NCBI RefSeq assembly: GCF_002269255.1
Contig: NZ_CP022823.1
Span: 124,001-188,000, forward strand
Direction of reading: 5' to 3'
DNA length: 64,000 bases
DNA from: Klebsiella quasivariicola
GTDB taxonomy: Bacteria; Pseudomonadota; Gammaproteobacteria; Enterobacterales; Enterobacteriaceae
Positions 24,599 through 33,185 of the stretch are shown piece by piece. Within the stretch, counting starts at the first letter, position 1; each line of letters begins with the position of its first letter. The position numbers were made by a program, and so were the translations under genes. Below the pieces are notes generated by a model, which did no database searches, had not been told where the DNA came from, and saw nothing but the letters and a program-made list of their open reading frames with translations.

Positions 24599-25588
24599 CT
24601 ATCCCGCGTGGCGATAACGCTTAATACGCAGATAGCGGCGTCCCAGGCGCCAGCGTAAACGGAAAGTACAGGCGTTTTTCCAGATTAACCGCCAGATACC
24701 GCGATCGAAGAATTCGTTAATAATAACATGCTTTTTCGACTCATCTTTCATGCTGTCGAAGGTATGGATGATCCCCAGGCCTTCTTTGGCAATCTGCCAG
24801 CGACAGGCGGCGATATGGCGCACTTTATCCGGGTAGCGCTGGTTAATCGCCTCCAGCATCTCCAGAATCTTCATATAGTGGCGCGCCGAACGCATCAGCG
24901 TGTCGTCGTTGTCCGGCTTATGCGATACCGACTCAGAGTGAATGTAGTAATCATAGAACTGCTGGCTGGTGTACTGCACGCGCTCCGCGGCCAGCAGGGC
25001 CTCTGTGGTCCATGGGATATCCTGATGGCGCAGGCCCGGCTCGAAATGGAAGTTGTGCTGGCGGATAAAGTCGTGGCGATAAATATTGAGCCAGGTGACG
25101 TGCAGAAACTTCCGCGAGTCCAGGGCCTGCTTAAGCCAGACATGGCCCGGCAGCACGCCGGTCGAGGGCAGGCGATCCAGCGGGAAAATCGGGTGGCTCT
25201 CGCGGCGCTTTTCGTACACGTAGGTGCCGTTGCAGGTGGCGATATCGAGATGTTCTTTCTCGGCCATCTCCAGCAGCGTGCAATACATGCCCGGATAGAG
25301 TTTGTCGTCGATATCCGGAAACGCCAGATATTTGCCGCGGGCGGCGGCGAGGCCGGTATTGCGCGCGACCGAGACGCCCTGGTTTTCCTGCTCCAGCACC
25401 TGGACATTCTGCAGCCGATCCCGCCATTCAGCGATCACCGCCAGGCTGTTGTCCGTCGAACCATCGTTCACCAGGATCAGTTCATAGCTGTCCAGCTGCT
25501 GCTGTTCAAGGCACTCAAAGAATTGCGCAAGAAATTTCTCACCGTTGTAGACGGCAGCCACGATGCTCAATAAAGGCGTTTGACTCAT
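24599..25588 (-). CDS. wabO: Family 2 glycosyltransferase, likely WabO
   Basis: 329 residues. LSIVAAVYNGEKFL and LILVNDGSTDNS are family 2 nucleotide-sugar motifs; FPDIDDKLYPGMY holds the DxD-like site. Much of the sequence aligns by eye with E. coli WaaH (YibD), which adds glucuronic acid to heptose III: compare VSVARNTGLAAARGKYLAF, RLPSTGVL and LRHQDIPWTTE. In Klebsiella the uronic acid on heptose III is galacturonic acid, added by WabO, and this gene is in the expected cluster. The symbol therefore rests on family, context and remembered literature. The ATG at 25588 has a GAAG ribosome site; 91 bases separate its end from waaA. Confidence 0.65.
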   Translation of the reverse strand: MSQTPLLSIVAAVYNGEKFLAQFFECLEQQQLDSYELILVNDGSTDNSLAVIAEWRDRLQNVQVLEQENQGVSVARNTGLAAARGKYLAFPDIDDKLYPGMYCTLLEMAEKEHLDIATCNGTYVYEKRRESHPIFPLDRLPSTGVLPGHVWLKQALDSRKFLHVTWLNIYRHDFIRQHNFHFEPGLRHQDIPWTTEALLAAERVQYTSQQFYDYYIHSESVSHKPDNDDTLMRSARHYMKILEMLEAINQRYPDKVRHIAACRWQIAKEGLGIIHTFDSMKDESKKHVIINEFFDRGIWRLIWKNACTFRLRWRLGRRYLRIKRYRHAG

Positions 25589-25617
25589 AAATCTTCGATC
25601 CTGGTTAACTAACGGCG

Positions 25618-26712
25618 TCAGGTGCGCTGCAGCTGACGGTACTGCTGACAAATGGACACGACGCTGAATTTTTCCAGCGCGGCATCGTCGATGGCCGGCG
25701 GGTTATGGTAAATGCTTTGCATCGTCTGAGCCAGCGCCGGACTGGTCAGATCCGCCAGACCGCGGGCAAGTTCGCCGGTGAGGATCTCGGTGACGCCGCC
25801 GGGGCAGCGGGTGCTGGCGACCGGCGTATGCAACAGCAGCGCCTCCACCACCACATTGCCGAATCCTTCGCTATCCGAGCTCAAAACCAGCATCCGCGCG
25901 CCTTTGATCCACGGTAAGGGGTTTTTCTGAAAGCCTTTGAACCACACCCGGTCCTCAATCTGCAGCGTTTTCGCCAGCTGGCGCAGGCGCTGCTCTTGCT
26001 CCGGTTTTCCCTGGCCTAACAGCACCAGCGGTGCGTCGATGCCGCTTTGCGCATAGGCTACGAGCAGGCGGTCGTGGCGTTTGCCCGGATGGAAGCGGCC
26101 GACGTGAATCAGATAGTCACCGGCCGGGCGCTCGCTGTCGGCTTCCGCCTCAGCTCGCAGGGCAGTGATATCGAAGGGGTTGTAGATAGTCTTCAGCTGC
26201 GCCGGACGCAGGGCGAAGGCTTCAACCAGATCGCGCCCCACGGCGTCGGAAACCGTCACCACGTTGCGACCCTGGTAAATTCGCTTAATCTTCTGCTGCT
26301 TCATCCAGCGGTCAAAGCCGGTGCGATGTCCGAGGTAGGAGGCAGAGAAGACGCCGTGCAGGCAGAACCAGACGTTACGCTCGCGCAGTGCCCGGCTGCG
26401 GGCGACGATGCGGTCGGTTTTGTGCAGGTTGGAGAGCACAAGGTCAAATTGCCCCTGCTGTTCGGCCCGGATGACCGCGGCGTCCAGCTGGCGGGCGCGG
26501 CGGGACAGCTCGGTCAGCTTGCGCCACGGTTTACGGCAACGATCGGTCACCACCTGGTAGTCGAGCCCCTCGGGCAACGGATACTCGCAGACGTCGCGCA
26601 GCGAAATGAGCGACACCCGATCGCCGTCGCGCAGGAACTGTGCCGCCAGGGTCAGGACCACTTTTTCCGCGCCGCCGCCGGCTAAACCGTCAATCACAAA
26701 TAAGATGCGCAT
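25618..26712 (-). CDS. wabH: Family 4 glycosyltransferase WabH (GlcNAc transferase)
   Basis: 364 residues with the GT-B fold. N-terminal MRILFVIDGLAGGGAEKVV and the C-terminal SDSEGFGNVVVEALLLHTPV, the E-X7-E donor-binding motif of family 4. In Klebsiella WabH adds N-acetylglucosamine to the outer-core galacturonic acid; WabN then removes the acetyl group. Both genes are present here. It follows wabG after two bases in the waaQ-coaD transcript. Confidence 0.85.
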   Translation of the reverse strand: MRILFVIDGLAGGGAEKVVLTLAAQFLRDGDRVSLISLRDVCEYPLPEGLDYQVVTDRCRKPWRKLTELSRRARQLDAAVIRAEQQGQFDLVLSNLHKTDRIVARSRALRERNVWFCLHGVFSASYLGHRTGFDRWMKQQKIKRIYQGRNVVTVSDAVGRDLVEAFALRPAQLKTIYNPFDITALRAEAEADSERPAGDYLIHVGRFHPGKRHDRLLVAYAQSGIDAPLVLLGQGKPEQEQRLRQLAKTLQIEDRVWFKGFQKNPLPWIKGARMLVLSSDSEGFGNVVVEALLLHTPVASTRCPGGVTEILTGELARGLADLTSPALAQTMQSIYHNPPAIDDAALEKFSVVSICQQYRQLQRT

Positions 26713-26714
26713 CG

Positions 26715-27842
26715 TTATTTCACCAGATCCTGATAAAGAGAAAGCAGCTGGGTTGAGAGGCGCTCGCTGGTGCAGTCCATAATACGCTCGCGGGCGTGGC
26801 CGCCTTCCGCGGAGCCCAGCGCGCGCGGCGGCAGGGCCATCACCGCCTGCTGCAGCGCCGGGATATCCAGGGCATCGCAGACGTAACCGTTGTGCCCCTC
26901 GACGATAAACTCCGCCCCGCCGCAGCCGGTGGTGGTGATCACCGGCAGACCGCAGGCCATCGCTTCGAGGATCACGTTGGGGAACGGATCGTAGAGGGTC
27001 GGCAGCAGCAGACCATCGGCCATCTGATAGAAGGGCAGCGTTTCCGACTGCATGCCGAAGAAGCGCACCCGCGCTTCGCAGCCGAGGCTCTTCGCCAGCG
27101 CCTGATAGCGCGGCTGATCCTTATCTTTGCCGACCACCAGCAGATAGCGATCGGTGGGAGCGATGGCGCGGATTGCCGCCGCCAGCCCTTTACGCTCAAA
27201 GCCGGAGCCGACGTAAATCAGGCAGGTCGCCTGCAGCGGCAGCTGCCATTTGGCGCGTAAGGCGGCAAAGGTCTCTTCGTCCGGCGGCAGGAAGCGCTGG
27301 TTGTCAATGGCGTTGTAAATAACGTGGATCTTGTCCGCCGGCAGGCCAAAGTCTTCGATAATTTCGCGCTTGATCATCTCGGCGTTGCAGATCACCCCGC
27401 GCAGGTGTGAGTCTTCATACATCTCGCGCTCCGCCTGCATGACGTAGCGGTGGTAACGGTCGGCGAACAGCAGGCGGCTTTTCCAGGCCGGTAAAATGCG
27501 CGAGCGCTGTTGCAGCCAGCGGCGATGAACGCCGTCGCCAGCGCGGTAGAGATCGCAGCCGGGAATACGTTCATGGCTCTGCACCAGGTCAAAAGACTCA
27601 CGCTGCCACAGCGCACGCGCGGCGTTGGCAAAGCCGCGCTCGCGGCTGATGCGCCCCCACTTACGTGGGTTACAGATATGGATCTGCCAGTCCGGTTTCA
27701 CCGGCCCCTGCCATTCGCGGGTGATGACGTTCAGCTGCAGATGACTGCTGTCGAGGGCTTCCAGCGCGCGGGAGACAAACCGTTCTGCGCCGCCGTCCGG
27801 GCGGTACTTCTGCCGCACCAGAGCCAGCCTGAATTTACTCAT
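26715..27842 (-). CDS. wabG: Family 4 glycosyltransferase WabG (GalA transferase)
   Basis: 375 residues, WaaG-like. Start MSKFRLALVRQKYRPDGGAE; LLLPTLYDPFPNVILEAMAC is the donor-binding motif. In Klebsiella WabG adds galacturonic acid to heptose II, where E. coli WaaG adds glucose. The negative charge of this residue helps hold the capsule on the cell, and wabG mutants lose capsule attachment and virulence. The ATG at 27842 has an AAGG site and overlaps the waaQ stop as ATGA; upstream starts lie within waaQ. Confidence 0.9.
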   Translation of the reverse strand: MSKFRLALVRQKYRPDGGAERFVSRALEALDSSHLQLNVITREWQGPVKPDWQIHICNPRKWGRISRERGFANAARALWQRESFDLVQSHERIPGCDLYRAGDGVHRRWLQQRSRILPAWKSRLLFADRYHRYVMQAEREMYEDSHLRGVICNAEMIKREIIEDFGLPADKIHVIYNAIDNQRFLPPDEETFAALRAKWQLPLQATCLIYVGSGFERKGLAAAIRAIAPTDRYLLVVGKDKDQPRYQALAKSLGCEARVRFFGMQSETLPFYQMADGLLLPTLYDPFPNVILEAMACGLPVITTTGCGGAEFIVEGHNGYVCDALDIPALQQAVMALPPRALGSAEGGHARERIMDCTSERLSTQLLSLYQDLVK

Positions 27843-28915
27843 GCCAGTACCTTTTTCGCCGCCGCGATCACGGCGTCGGTAGGAATTAAATCGAGATAAC
27901 GTTCGTCGGTGTTGGTGTTGATAGCGTCCGGATCGGGCAGCGGACCGAAGTCGCCGGCCCAGATCACCTCGCCTTTCGCCTGCCACGGACGCCAGAAGGT
28001 CAGCTTCGAGGGGCCGAACAGGGCGACCAGCGGAGTGCCAAGAGCCGCAGCCATATGCATCGGCACCGAGTCGACGCCGATAAACAACCGGGCATGATCG
28101 ATCACTGCTGCCAGCTGGCGCAGCGTTAACTGGCCGGCTAAAGAGTGCAGTCGCGCCTGCGGGCAGCCGGCGATGATGGTATCCACCATCTTCTTCTCTC
28201 TATCATCGGGGCCGGAGGTAAGCACCACCGCGTACCCCTCGGCGGACAGCGCGTTGATCAGCGCACTCATACGATCTTCGCGCCAGCATTTAAAGAACCA
28301 GCGCGACGTCGGCTGGATGACGATGTAGTTTTCCCGGAACTCCTCTGGCAGCAGGGCGCGGCTGGTGGCCCAGTCTGCTTCGCTGTAGCCCATCCGCGCC
28401 GGCGCGTCGTGCAGCTGGATACCAAGTGGAGCGAGAATAGAGAGATTCTGCTGTACCGTATGCAGCTGGTTGTGCTGTTGGGTTGAGGCCAGCGCGGTGT
28501 GGCAGTAGCGCCAGAACGGGTGGCGGCGCTTTGGGAAATCAAAACCAATCCGCGTCGCGGCGCCGGTCAGTTTGCTGATAATCGCGCTCGGCCACTGGTC
28601 GGCAAGGTTAAGCACCATATCGTATCGCTGCTGGCGCAGCGTCTGAATGAGCTGCCATTGCATCTTTAGCTGATGCCTTTTTCCCTGCTTTTTCCAGCGG
28701 CGATCGAGACCATAAATATGGTGGATATCGGGGTTGGCAGCGAGCATATCGCGGGTCTCTTCATACAGCAGCACATCCACGCTGGCGGCGGGATACTGCT
28801 GTTTCAGCGCGTGAATAAGCGGCGTGATCAGCAGCATGTCGCCATGATGGCGCAGCTTAATGACCAGGATCCGCGCCGGGTTCAACGGGCCGCGGGAGAG
28901 GGTTTCAGGCGTCAT
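27839..28915 (-). CDS. waaQ: LPS heptosyltransferase III
   Basis: 358 residues, family 9. ARILVIKLRHHGDMLLITPL is the N-terminal motif and FIGVDSVPMHMAAALGTPLV the ADP-heptose-binding one. WaaQ adds the side-branch heptose III to heptose II. It is the first gene of the minus-strand transcript waaQ-wabG-wabH-wabO-waaA-waaE-coaD and is divergent from wabN; the 111-base gap should hold both promoters. Confidence 0.92.
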   Translation of the reverse strand: MTPETLSRGPLNPARILVIKLRHHGDMLLITPLIHALKQQYPAASVDVLLYEETRDMLAANPDIHHIYGLDRRWKKQGKRHQLKMQWQLIQTLRQQRYDMVLNLADQWPSAIISKLTGAATRIGFDFPKRRHPFWRYCHTALASTQQHNQLHTVQQNLSILAPLGIQLHDAPARMGYSEADWATSRALLPEEFRENYIVIQPTSRWFFKCWREDRMSALINALSAEGYAVVLTSGPDDREKKMVDTIIAGCPQARLHSLAGQLTLRQLAAVIDHARLFIGVDSVPMHMAAALGTPLVALFGPSKLTFWRPWQAKGEVIWAGDFGPLPDPDAINTNTDERYLDLIPTDAVIAAAKKVLA

Positions 28916-29026
28916 ACTCTGTTCTTCATCCAGGATAAGGGTTCCGATTCTAGGGGATCAGACAGATTGAGAGAAGCGTTGTATTGCTCTACCATGACCC
29001 GATACGTATGGCCTGAGGACGTTTTC

Positions 29027-29989
29027 GTGCACAATCCCGCATTTCTCATCACGATTGATACAGAGGGCGATAACCTCTGGCAAAAACATGACAGTATCAC
29101 CACCGAGAATGCGCGCTATCTCCCGCGTTTTCAGCAGCTTTGCGAAAAGTATGGCTTTAAACCGGTCTATTTGACCAATTATGAAATGGCCATCGACCCT
29201 TTTTATATCGAATTTGCCAGAGACGTGATTGCCCGCGGCACCGCGGAAATCGGCATGCATCTGCATGCGTGGAACAGCCCGCCGACCGAGCCGCTGACCG
29301 CCGATGACTGGCGACATAAGCCTTATCTTATTGAATACAGCGATGCCATGATGCGTGAGAAGGTCGACTATATGACGCGCCTGCTGGAGGACACCTTCCA
29401 GACCAAAATGGTCAGCCATCGCGCCGGGCGCTGGGCGTTTGACGAGCGCTATGCGCGTCTGCTGGTGGAGTACGGGTATCAGGTGGATTGCTCGGTGACC
29501 CCGCGGGTGAACTGGAAGACCGCCAAGGGGGCGCCGCAGGGCGATGGCGGGACCGATTATCGCCGCTTCCCGCAGCATGCCTATTTCCTCGATGAAAATG
29601 ATATCAGCCGCGAAGGCCACTCTCCGCTGCTGGAAGTGCCGATGAGCATTCAGTACAAGCACTCAGCGTGGATGAACAGCGTGAAGCAGGGTTACGATCG
29701 GCTGCGTGGCAAAGTGCGTTCTCCCTCCGTGCACTGGCTGCGTCCGATGGGCGGCAACGTGGAGACGATGAAAAAAGTCGTCGAACAAACGTTGACGCAG
29801 GGCAATGACTACGTGGAATATATGCTCCACTCTTCAGAGTATATGCCCGGCGGCAGCCCCACGTTCCAGAATGAACGGGATATTGAGCGTTTATACGCTG
29901 ACCTTGAAGCCTTTTTTAGCTGGCTGGCGCCGCAGGTAAAGGGAATGACGTTGGCAGAATATTACCAGCGGAAAATCACACAGCGCTAA
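29027..29989 (+). CDS. wabN: LPS core deacetylase WabN
   Basis: 320 residues from a GTG start. FLITIDTEGDNLW and GMHLHAWNSPP (the histidine motif) mark a polysaccharide-deacetylase domain, and VSHRAGRWAFDERYA is a further active-site segment. In Klebsiella WabN removes the acetyl group from the GlcNAc added by WabH, giving the positively charged glucosamine of the outer core. I prefer GTG at 29027 because GAGG lies 8 bases upstream; an ATG at 28994 has no ribosome site and would add 11 residues. Transcribed away from waaQ, with the family 9 transferase 18 bases downstream. Confidence 0.85.
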   Translation: MHNPAFLITIDTEGDNLWQKHDSITTENARYLPRFQQLCEKYGFKPVYLTNYEMAIDPFYIEFARDVIARGTAEIGMHLHAWNSPPTEPLTADDWRHKPYLIEYSDAMMREKVDYMTRLLEDTFQTKMVSHRAGRWAFDERYARLLVEYGYQVDCSVTPRVNWKTAKGAPQGDGGTDYRRFPQHAYFLDENDISREGHSPLLEVPMSIQYKHSAWMNSVKQGYDRLRGKVRSPSVHWLRPMGGNVETMKKVVEQTLTQGNDYVEYMLHSSEYMPGGSPTFQNERDIERLYADLEAFFSWLAPQVKGMTLAEYYQRKITQR

Positions 29990-30007
29990 CACAGCTCAAG
30001 GTACCGT

Positions 30008-31087
30008 ATGCGTATCCTTAAACAATTAACGCGGAAAAAGAATGCTTTTTTCCGCGGCATTAAATTTAATTTAATTAACTATCGATACAGAAATAAGCCG
30101 GCGCGTAAAGCCTTTGACCCGGCGCCTGTGCACCGCGTACTGCTATTGCGTCTGGACGATAAAGTCGGTGATATGGTGGTTACGACCGGCTGCGCCAGAA
30201 TACTGGCTGAACGGGGATATCAGGTTTCGGTGTTAACCGGACCAATATGCTGCGAAATATTAGCAGGCTCAGAATTCATTCAACAAGTATATTTATATCG
30301 GCCGCGCATGTCCTTAAATGTTTTAAGGGCGGTGGGCTTTGATGCGGTTATCGATTTTGATGACGTCACCAGCTATGAACGCTTTAAATTACTCGCCGAT
30401 TTACGCGCGACCAGCGTGATTGGCTTTAATAAAGATCAATATAAACTTTACGATCATTCGATCGCTTTTTTTGACAGCAACAGCCATATTTCCCAGCGCT
30501 ATAAACAGGTAGTGAAGCTGTTTGGCATCGTTGACGACCACCCGTATCACTATCATCTCCCCGGCTGCCGCCATGAGCGGGAGAAAGTAGCCCGCTTGCT
30601 TTCCCAGGCCGGAGAGGTCGAACTGCGTATTGCCATTAACCCTTTTACCGCGTCCGAGGATAAAGACTTCTGTCGCCACCAGGTGGCGACCCTGGTTGAG
30701 CGGCTACATGCTCTGCCTTACCGGGTCTGTATCGTGATGGTGGGGCGCAGTGAAAAAATCCGCCAGCTGGGACTGGATATGGCACTGTACATCGCCGACA
30801 GCACCATCAATTCCGCTGTCGAAGTGATCCGCAGCTGTGATTTAGTCATTACGCCGGACACCTCGATCGTGCATATTGCCCGGGCCTTCGATAAGCCGAT
30901 GGTGGCGGTCTATAACAAACGCAAACTCAAAGATACCGGGCTGCCCGGCTATCACATCTGGGCGCCGGGCTATGACAAGGCGAAACAGATCGTCTGTGAA
31001 GAGGCAAATGTCGCCGATGTGGCGATTGAGTCGGTGTGGCCCGTGATTCAGGAAGAGGCCGACCGGCTGGTCGCCGCCCGCAGTTAA
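30008..31087 (+). CDS. Family 9 glycosyltransferase of the outer core, heptosyltransferase-like
   Basis: 359 residues. VHRVLLLRLDDKVGDMVVTTG is the N-terminal acceptor-side motif (in part) and LVITPDTSIVHIARAFDKPM the donor-binding one, as in WaaC, WaaF and WaaQ. The basic N-terminal 40 residues likely bind the membrane. In Klebsiella type 1 core a heptose is attached to an outer Kdo, and this gene is the natural candidate for that transferase (called wabJ in the literature, as I remember it); direct proof is lacking. Its first third is more AT-rich than its neighbours, consistent with exchange of this core-type region. It ends in a terminator shared with waaL, which converges on it. Confidence 0.7.
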   Translation: MRILKQLTRKKNAFFRGIKFNLINYRYRNKPARKAFDPAPVHRVLLLRLDDKVGDMVVTTGCARILAERGYQVSVLTGPICCEILAGSEFIQQVYLYRPRMSLNVLRAVGFDAVIDFDDVTSYERFKLLADLRATSVIGFNKDQYKLYDHSIAFFDSNSHISQRYKQVVKLFGIVDDHPYHYHLPGCRHEREKVARLLSQAGEVELRIAINPFTASEDKDFCRHQVATLVERLHALPYRVCIVMVGRSEKIRQLGLDMALYIADSTINSAVEVIRSCDLVITPDTSIVHIARAFDKPMVAVYNKRKLKDTGLPGYHIWAPGYDKAKQIVCEEANVADVAIESVWPVIQEEADRLVAARS

Positions 31088-31102
31088 TCGAGAGGTTAAT
31101 AT

Positions 31103-31130
31103 AAAAAGGGCCGCTGACGGCCCTATTTAT
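31103..31130. terminator. Two-way terminator between the family 9 transferase and waaL
   Basis: GGGCCG and CGGCCC pair around a CTGA loop (31108-31123). Plus-strand reading gives TATTTATT after it, and minus-strand reading gives TTTTTATAT, so it can end both converging transcripts. Confidence 0.8.
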
Positions 31131-32299
31131 TAGCGTTTTTCCGCCAGCCCTTTGCTGAGCGCAATGCCCAGCGGCAGCCAGAACAGCACCCAGGTCTCCC
31201 GGGGATTGCTGATGATAAACATCCCCTGAGAGGCCATAAACACCAGCGCGTAAAACAGGATCGCCAGACTGTAGCGGCTGTCGGTGCGGCGCTTGCGCCA
31301 CGCCTGCCATAGCCCGCAGGCAATGACCGCCAGCAGCAGCAGTAAGCCCACGATGCCGCCTTTCAGCAGGGCACCCATATACACGCTGTGGGTGGTAGTG
31401 ATGTGCTCGCCGCTGTAGTTGATGAAGTCCAGTTCATAGCTGAAACCGCGCCCCAGCCACGGCTGGCTGGCCATCTCCGACAGCGTATGGTGCCAGATAC
31501 TCAGGCGCAGCCCACTTTGGGTGCCCAGCTCCTCGAAACGGGCGAGCAGCATATCGCCCACCGGTGTTACGACCAAAAGCAGCGCTACCAGCACGGCCAG
31601 CGCAGCGGCGATCAGCAGGTTACGGCGGGTAAAGACGTGCAGGTGCAGCGTACAACCGACCGCCAGCACCAGGGCGATGATTGGCCCGCGGCTTTGGGTC
31701 AGTAGCATCATGACCAGCATGATGGCGACCGGCAGATAGAGCCAGTGGCTGGCTTTTTCTTTCAGTAACATGCCGCAGATTAAAATGCCGATGCCGCAGT
31801 AGCCGGCAAGGTCGATAACGTTCGTTGGTCCAGGGTTCTCGGGGGAGACCGCACGTTCAGTGAGAACCAGCGTGTGGTCGATAATCAGCGTCCACAGTGA
31901 GAGCACGGTGATCCCGCCAACCACCGCCAGCATCGCCAGGCGGCGGGTTCGTTCGTCGCTGAGCAGCAACGCCATCAGTAACAGATAGCCGGTCAGATAC
32001 ACGCCGTGGGTGATCGGCGAGTCAATATGCTGTGGCGTATGGCCCCACAGGTTACTGAGGGCGTAATAAATAAAGAAGACCGCCAGCAGCGTCCAGGTCT
32101 GCCACTGTTCGCGTAACACCCCGGCCAGCGCCTGGCGGTTTTCCTGGCGAACCAGCGATAGCAACAGCAGCAGGATCGATAAATGCAGCAGGTTATTGGT
32201 CCGGGTGGACATACAAAAAATCGCGCTAAAAAATAAAAACAAAGGAAAGACAATCGAGTAACCCTGTCTGGCGAAATTACTCACTTTTAAAGTACTCAT
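31130..32299 (-). CDS. waaL: O-antigen ligase WaaL
   Basis: 389 residues, nearly all hydrophobic, with about ten to twelve membrane helices. Near the end a large loop carries GRGFSYELDFINYSGEHITTTHSV, quoted in part: its His/Arg-rich periplasmic site is the Wzy_C-type region. It joins undecaprenyl-linked O-antigen to the finished core on the outer face of the inner membrane. WaaL proteins are specific for the outer core, which fits its place beside the core-type genes. I chose the ATG at 32299 with AAAGG upstream; it lies 23 bases inside the preceding gene. Confidence 0.85.
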   Translation of the reverse strand: MSTLKVSNFARQGYSIVFPLFLFFSAIFCMSTRTNNLLHLSILLLLLSLVRQENRQALAGVLREQWQTWTLLAVFFIYYALSNLWGHTPQHIDSPITHGVYLTGYLLLMALLLSDERTRRLAMLAVVGGITVLSLWTLIIDHTLVLTERAVSPENPGPTNVIDLAGYCGIGILICGMLLKEKASHWLYLPVAIMLVMMLLTQSRGPIIALVLAVGCTLHLHVFTRRNLLIAAALAVLVALLLVVTPVGDMLLARFEELGTQSGLRLSIWHHTLSEMASQPWLGRGFSYELDFINYSGEHITTTHSVYMGALLKGGIVGLLLLLAVIACGLWQAWRKRRTDSRYSLAILFYALVFMASQGMFIISNPRETWVLFWLPLGIALSKGLAEKR

Positions 32300-33185
32300 T
32301 AAACGCAACCTTTTCGAAGATAGTGTCCGGCACAGCGCTTTCTGGAGAAAAATTAATTACCCGGATCTGGCGTTGCTGCAGTACCTGCGCGGCATGCGCA
32401 AAGGAGGGCATGACGAGGGTATCCACTTTCGTTGCCAGATATGAAGGCAATTTTTCTTGTTGTGTTTCGTAGAATCGCGGCTGGTTAAAGTTGGTCATAT
32501 CCAGGCCGCTCACCAGGATCGTATTGAAGCCCAGCCAGGCGAGAATTTGCAGCGCCCAGTAGACCACCGTTCCGGCATCGAAAACCCCCTGGCGGATATC
32601 GGTGCTAAAGCAGATATCCGGGCGCTGGGGATGAAAGCACATCGCCGGATTCTGCTGATATGTGCGCTTTATCGCTTCGCTGGCGACTTTCGGCTGGTAA
32701 ATCTTATAGCAACCGTCCTCAATCAACGCCAAACGGCAGCGCAGCACATCCGCATGGCGATCGATAATTTTGGCGACCCCATGCATGGTGGTGAATAACA
32801 GAATGTCCGGCTGGCTGACAATGGCGCGGATAATGTCCGGCTTTTTATCGAAAAATTCCATGTCGACGATGGTATAGAGCGAAAAATGCAGTCGATCGGC
32901 AAGATGCCAGGCGCCATTGACGCCCATTACCGGGATCGTTTTCGATAGCAGGGAAAAATCGATATTGCGGGTTGAAGGGCCGGTGGCGGTCAACAGGACT
33001 TCGCCCTGCATGCTGTTTTTCAGCGCGCTCAGGCTGACCAGCGGCACCGTTTTCCCTTTATAGCGTAACGCGCTGATTTCGCCGCTTGGCGCGCGCGTGA
33101 TGCGGGTAAAAGGCCACAGATTTTCATTGTGGCGATACGCGCGAGGGCGCGTATAACGATAGATCTGTTTAAACAGGGATCCCAT
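32277..33185 (-). CDS. WaaZ-like outer-core Kdo transferase candidate
   Basis: 302 residues. Many stretches match E. coli WaaZ, which is needed to add a third Kdo: LLTATGPSTRNIDF, VMGVNGAW, LYTIVDMEFF, RCRLALIEDGCYKIYQP and GVFDAGTVVYWALQI. In Klebsiella type 1 core a Kdo sits on the glucosamine, made by a gene I recall as wabI; this WaaZ-like gene in the core-type region is the obvious candidate. No signal peptide or membrane helix is seen, so it works in the cytoplasm. It overlaps waaC by one base and waaL by 23, forming one transcript with hldD-waaF-waaC. Confidence 0.7.
   Translation of the reverse strand: MGSLFKQIYRYTRPRAYRHNENLWPFTRITRAPSGEISALRYKGKTVPLVSLSALKNSMQGEVLLTATGPSTRNIDFSLLSKTIPVMGVNGAWHLADRLHFSLYTIVDMEFFDKKPDIIRAIVSQPDILLFTTMHGVAKIIDRHADVLRCRLALIEDGCYKIYQPKVASEAIKRTYQQNPAMCFHPQRPDICFSTDIRQGVFDAGTVVYWALQILAWLGFNTILVSGLDMTNFNQPRFYETQQEKLPSYLATKVDTLVMPSFAHAAQVLQQRQIRVINFSPESAVPDTIFEKVAFNEYFKSE

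Noticed and set aside
28985..28996. GGTAG core of an RfaH ops element on the minus strand upstream of waaQ
   Set aside because: Only the GGTAG part matches GGCGGTAGNNT, and the flanking JUMPstart bases are absent; too weak to call.
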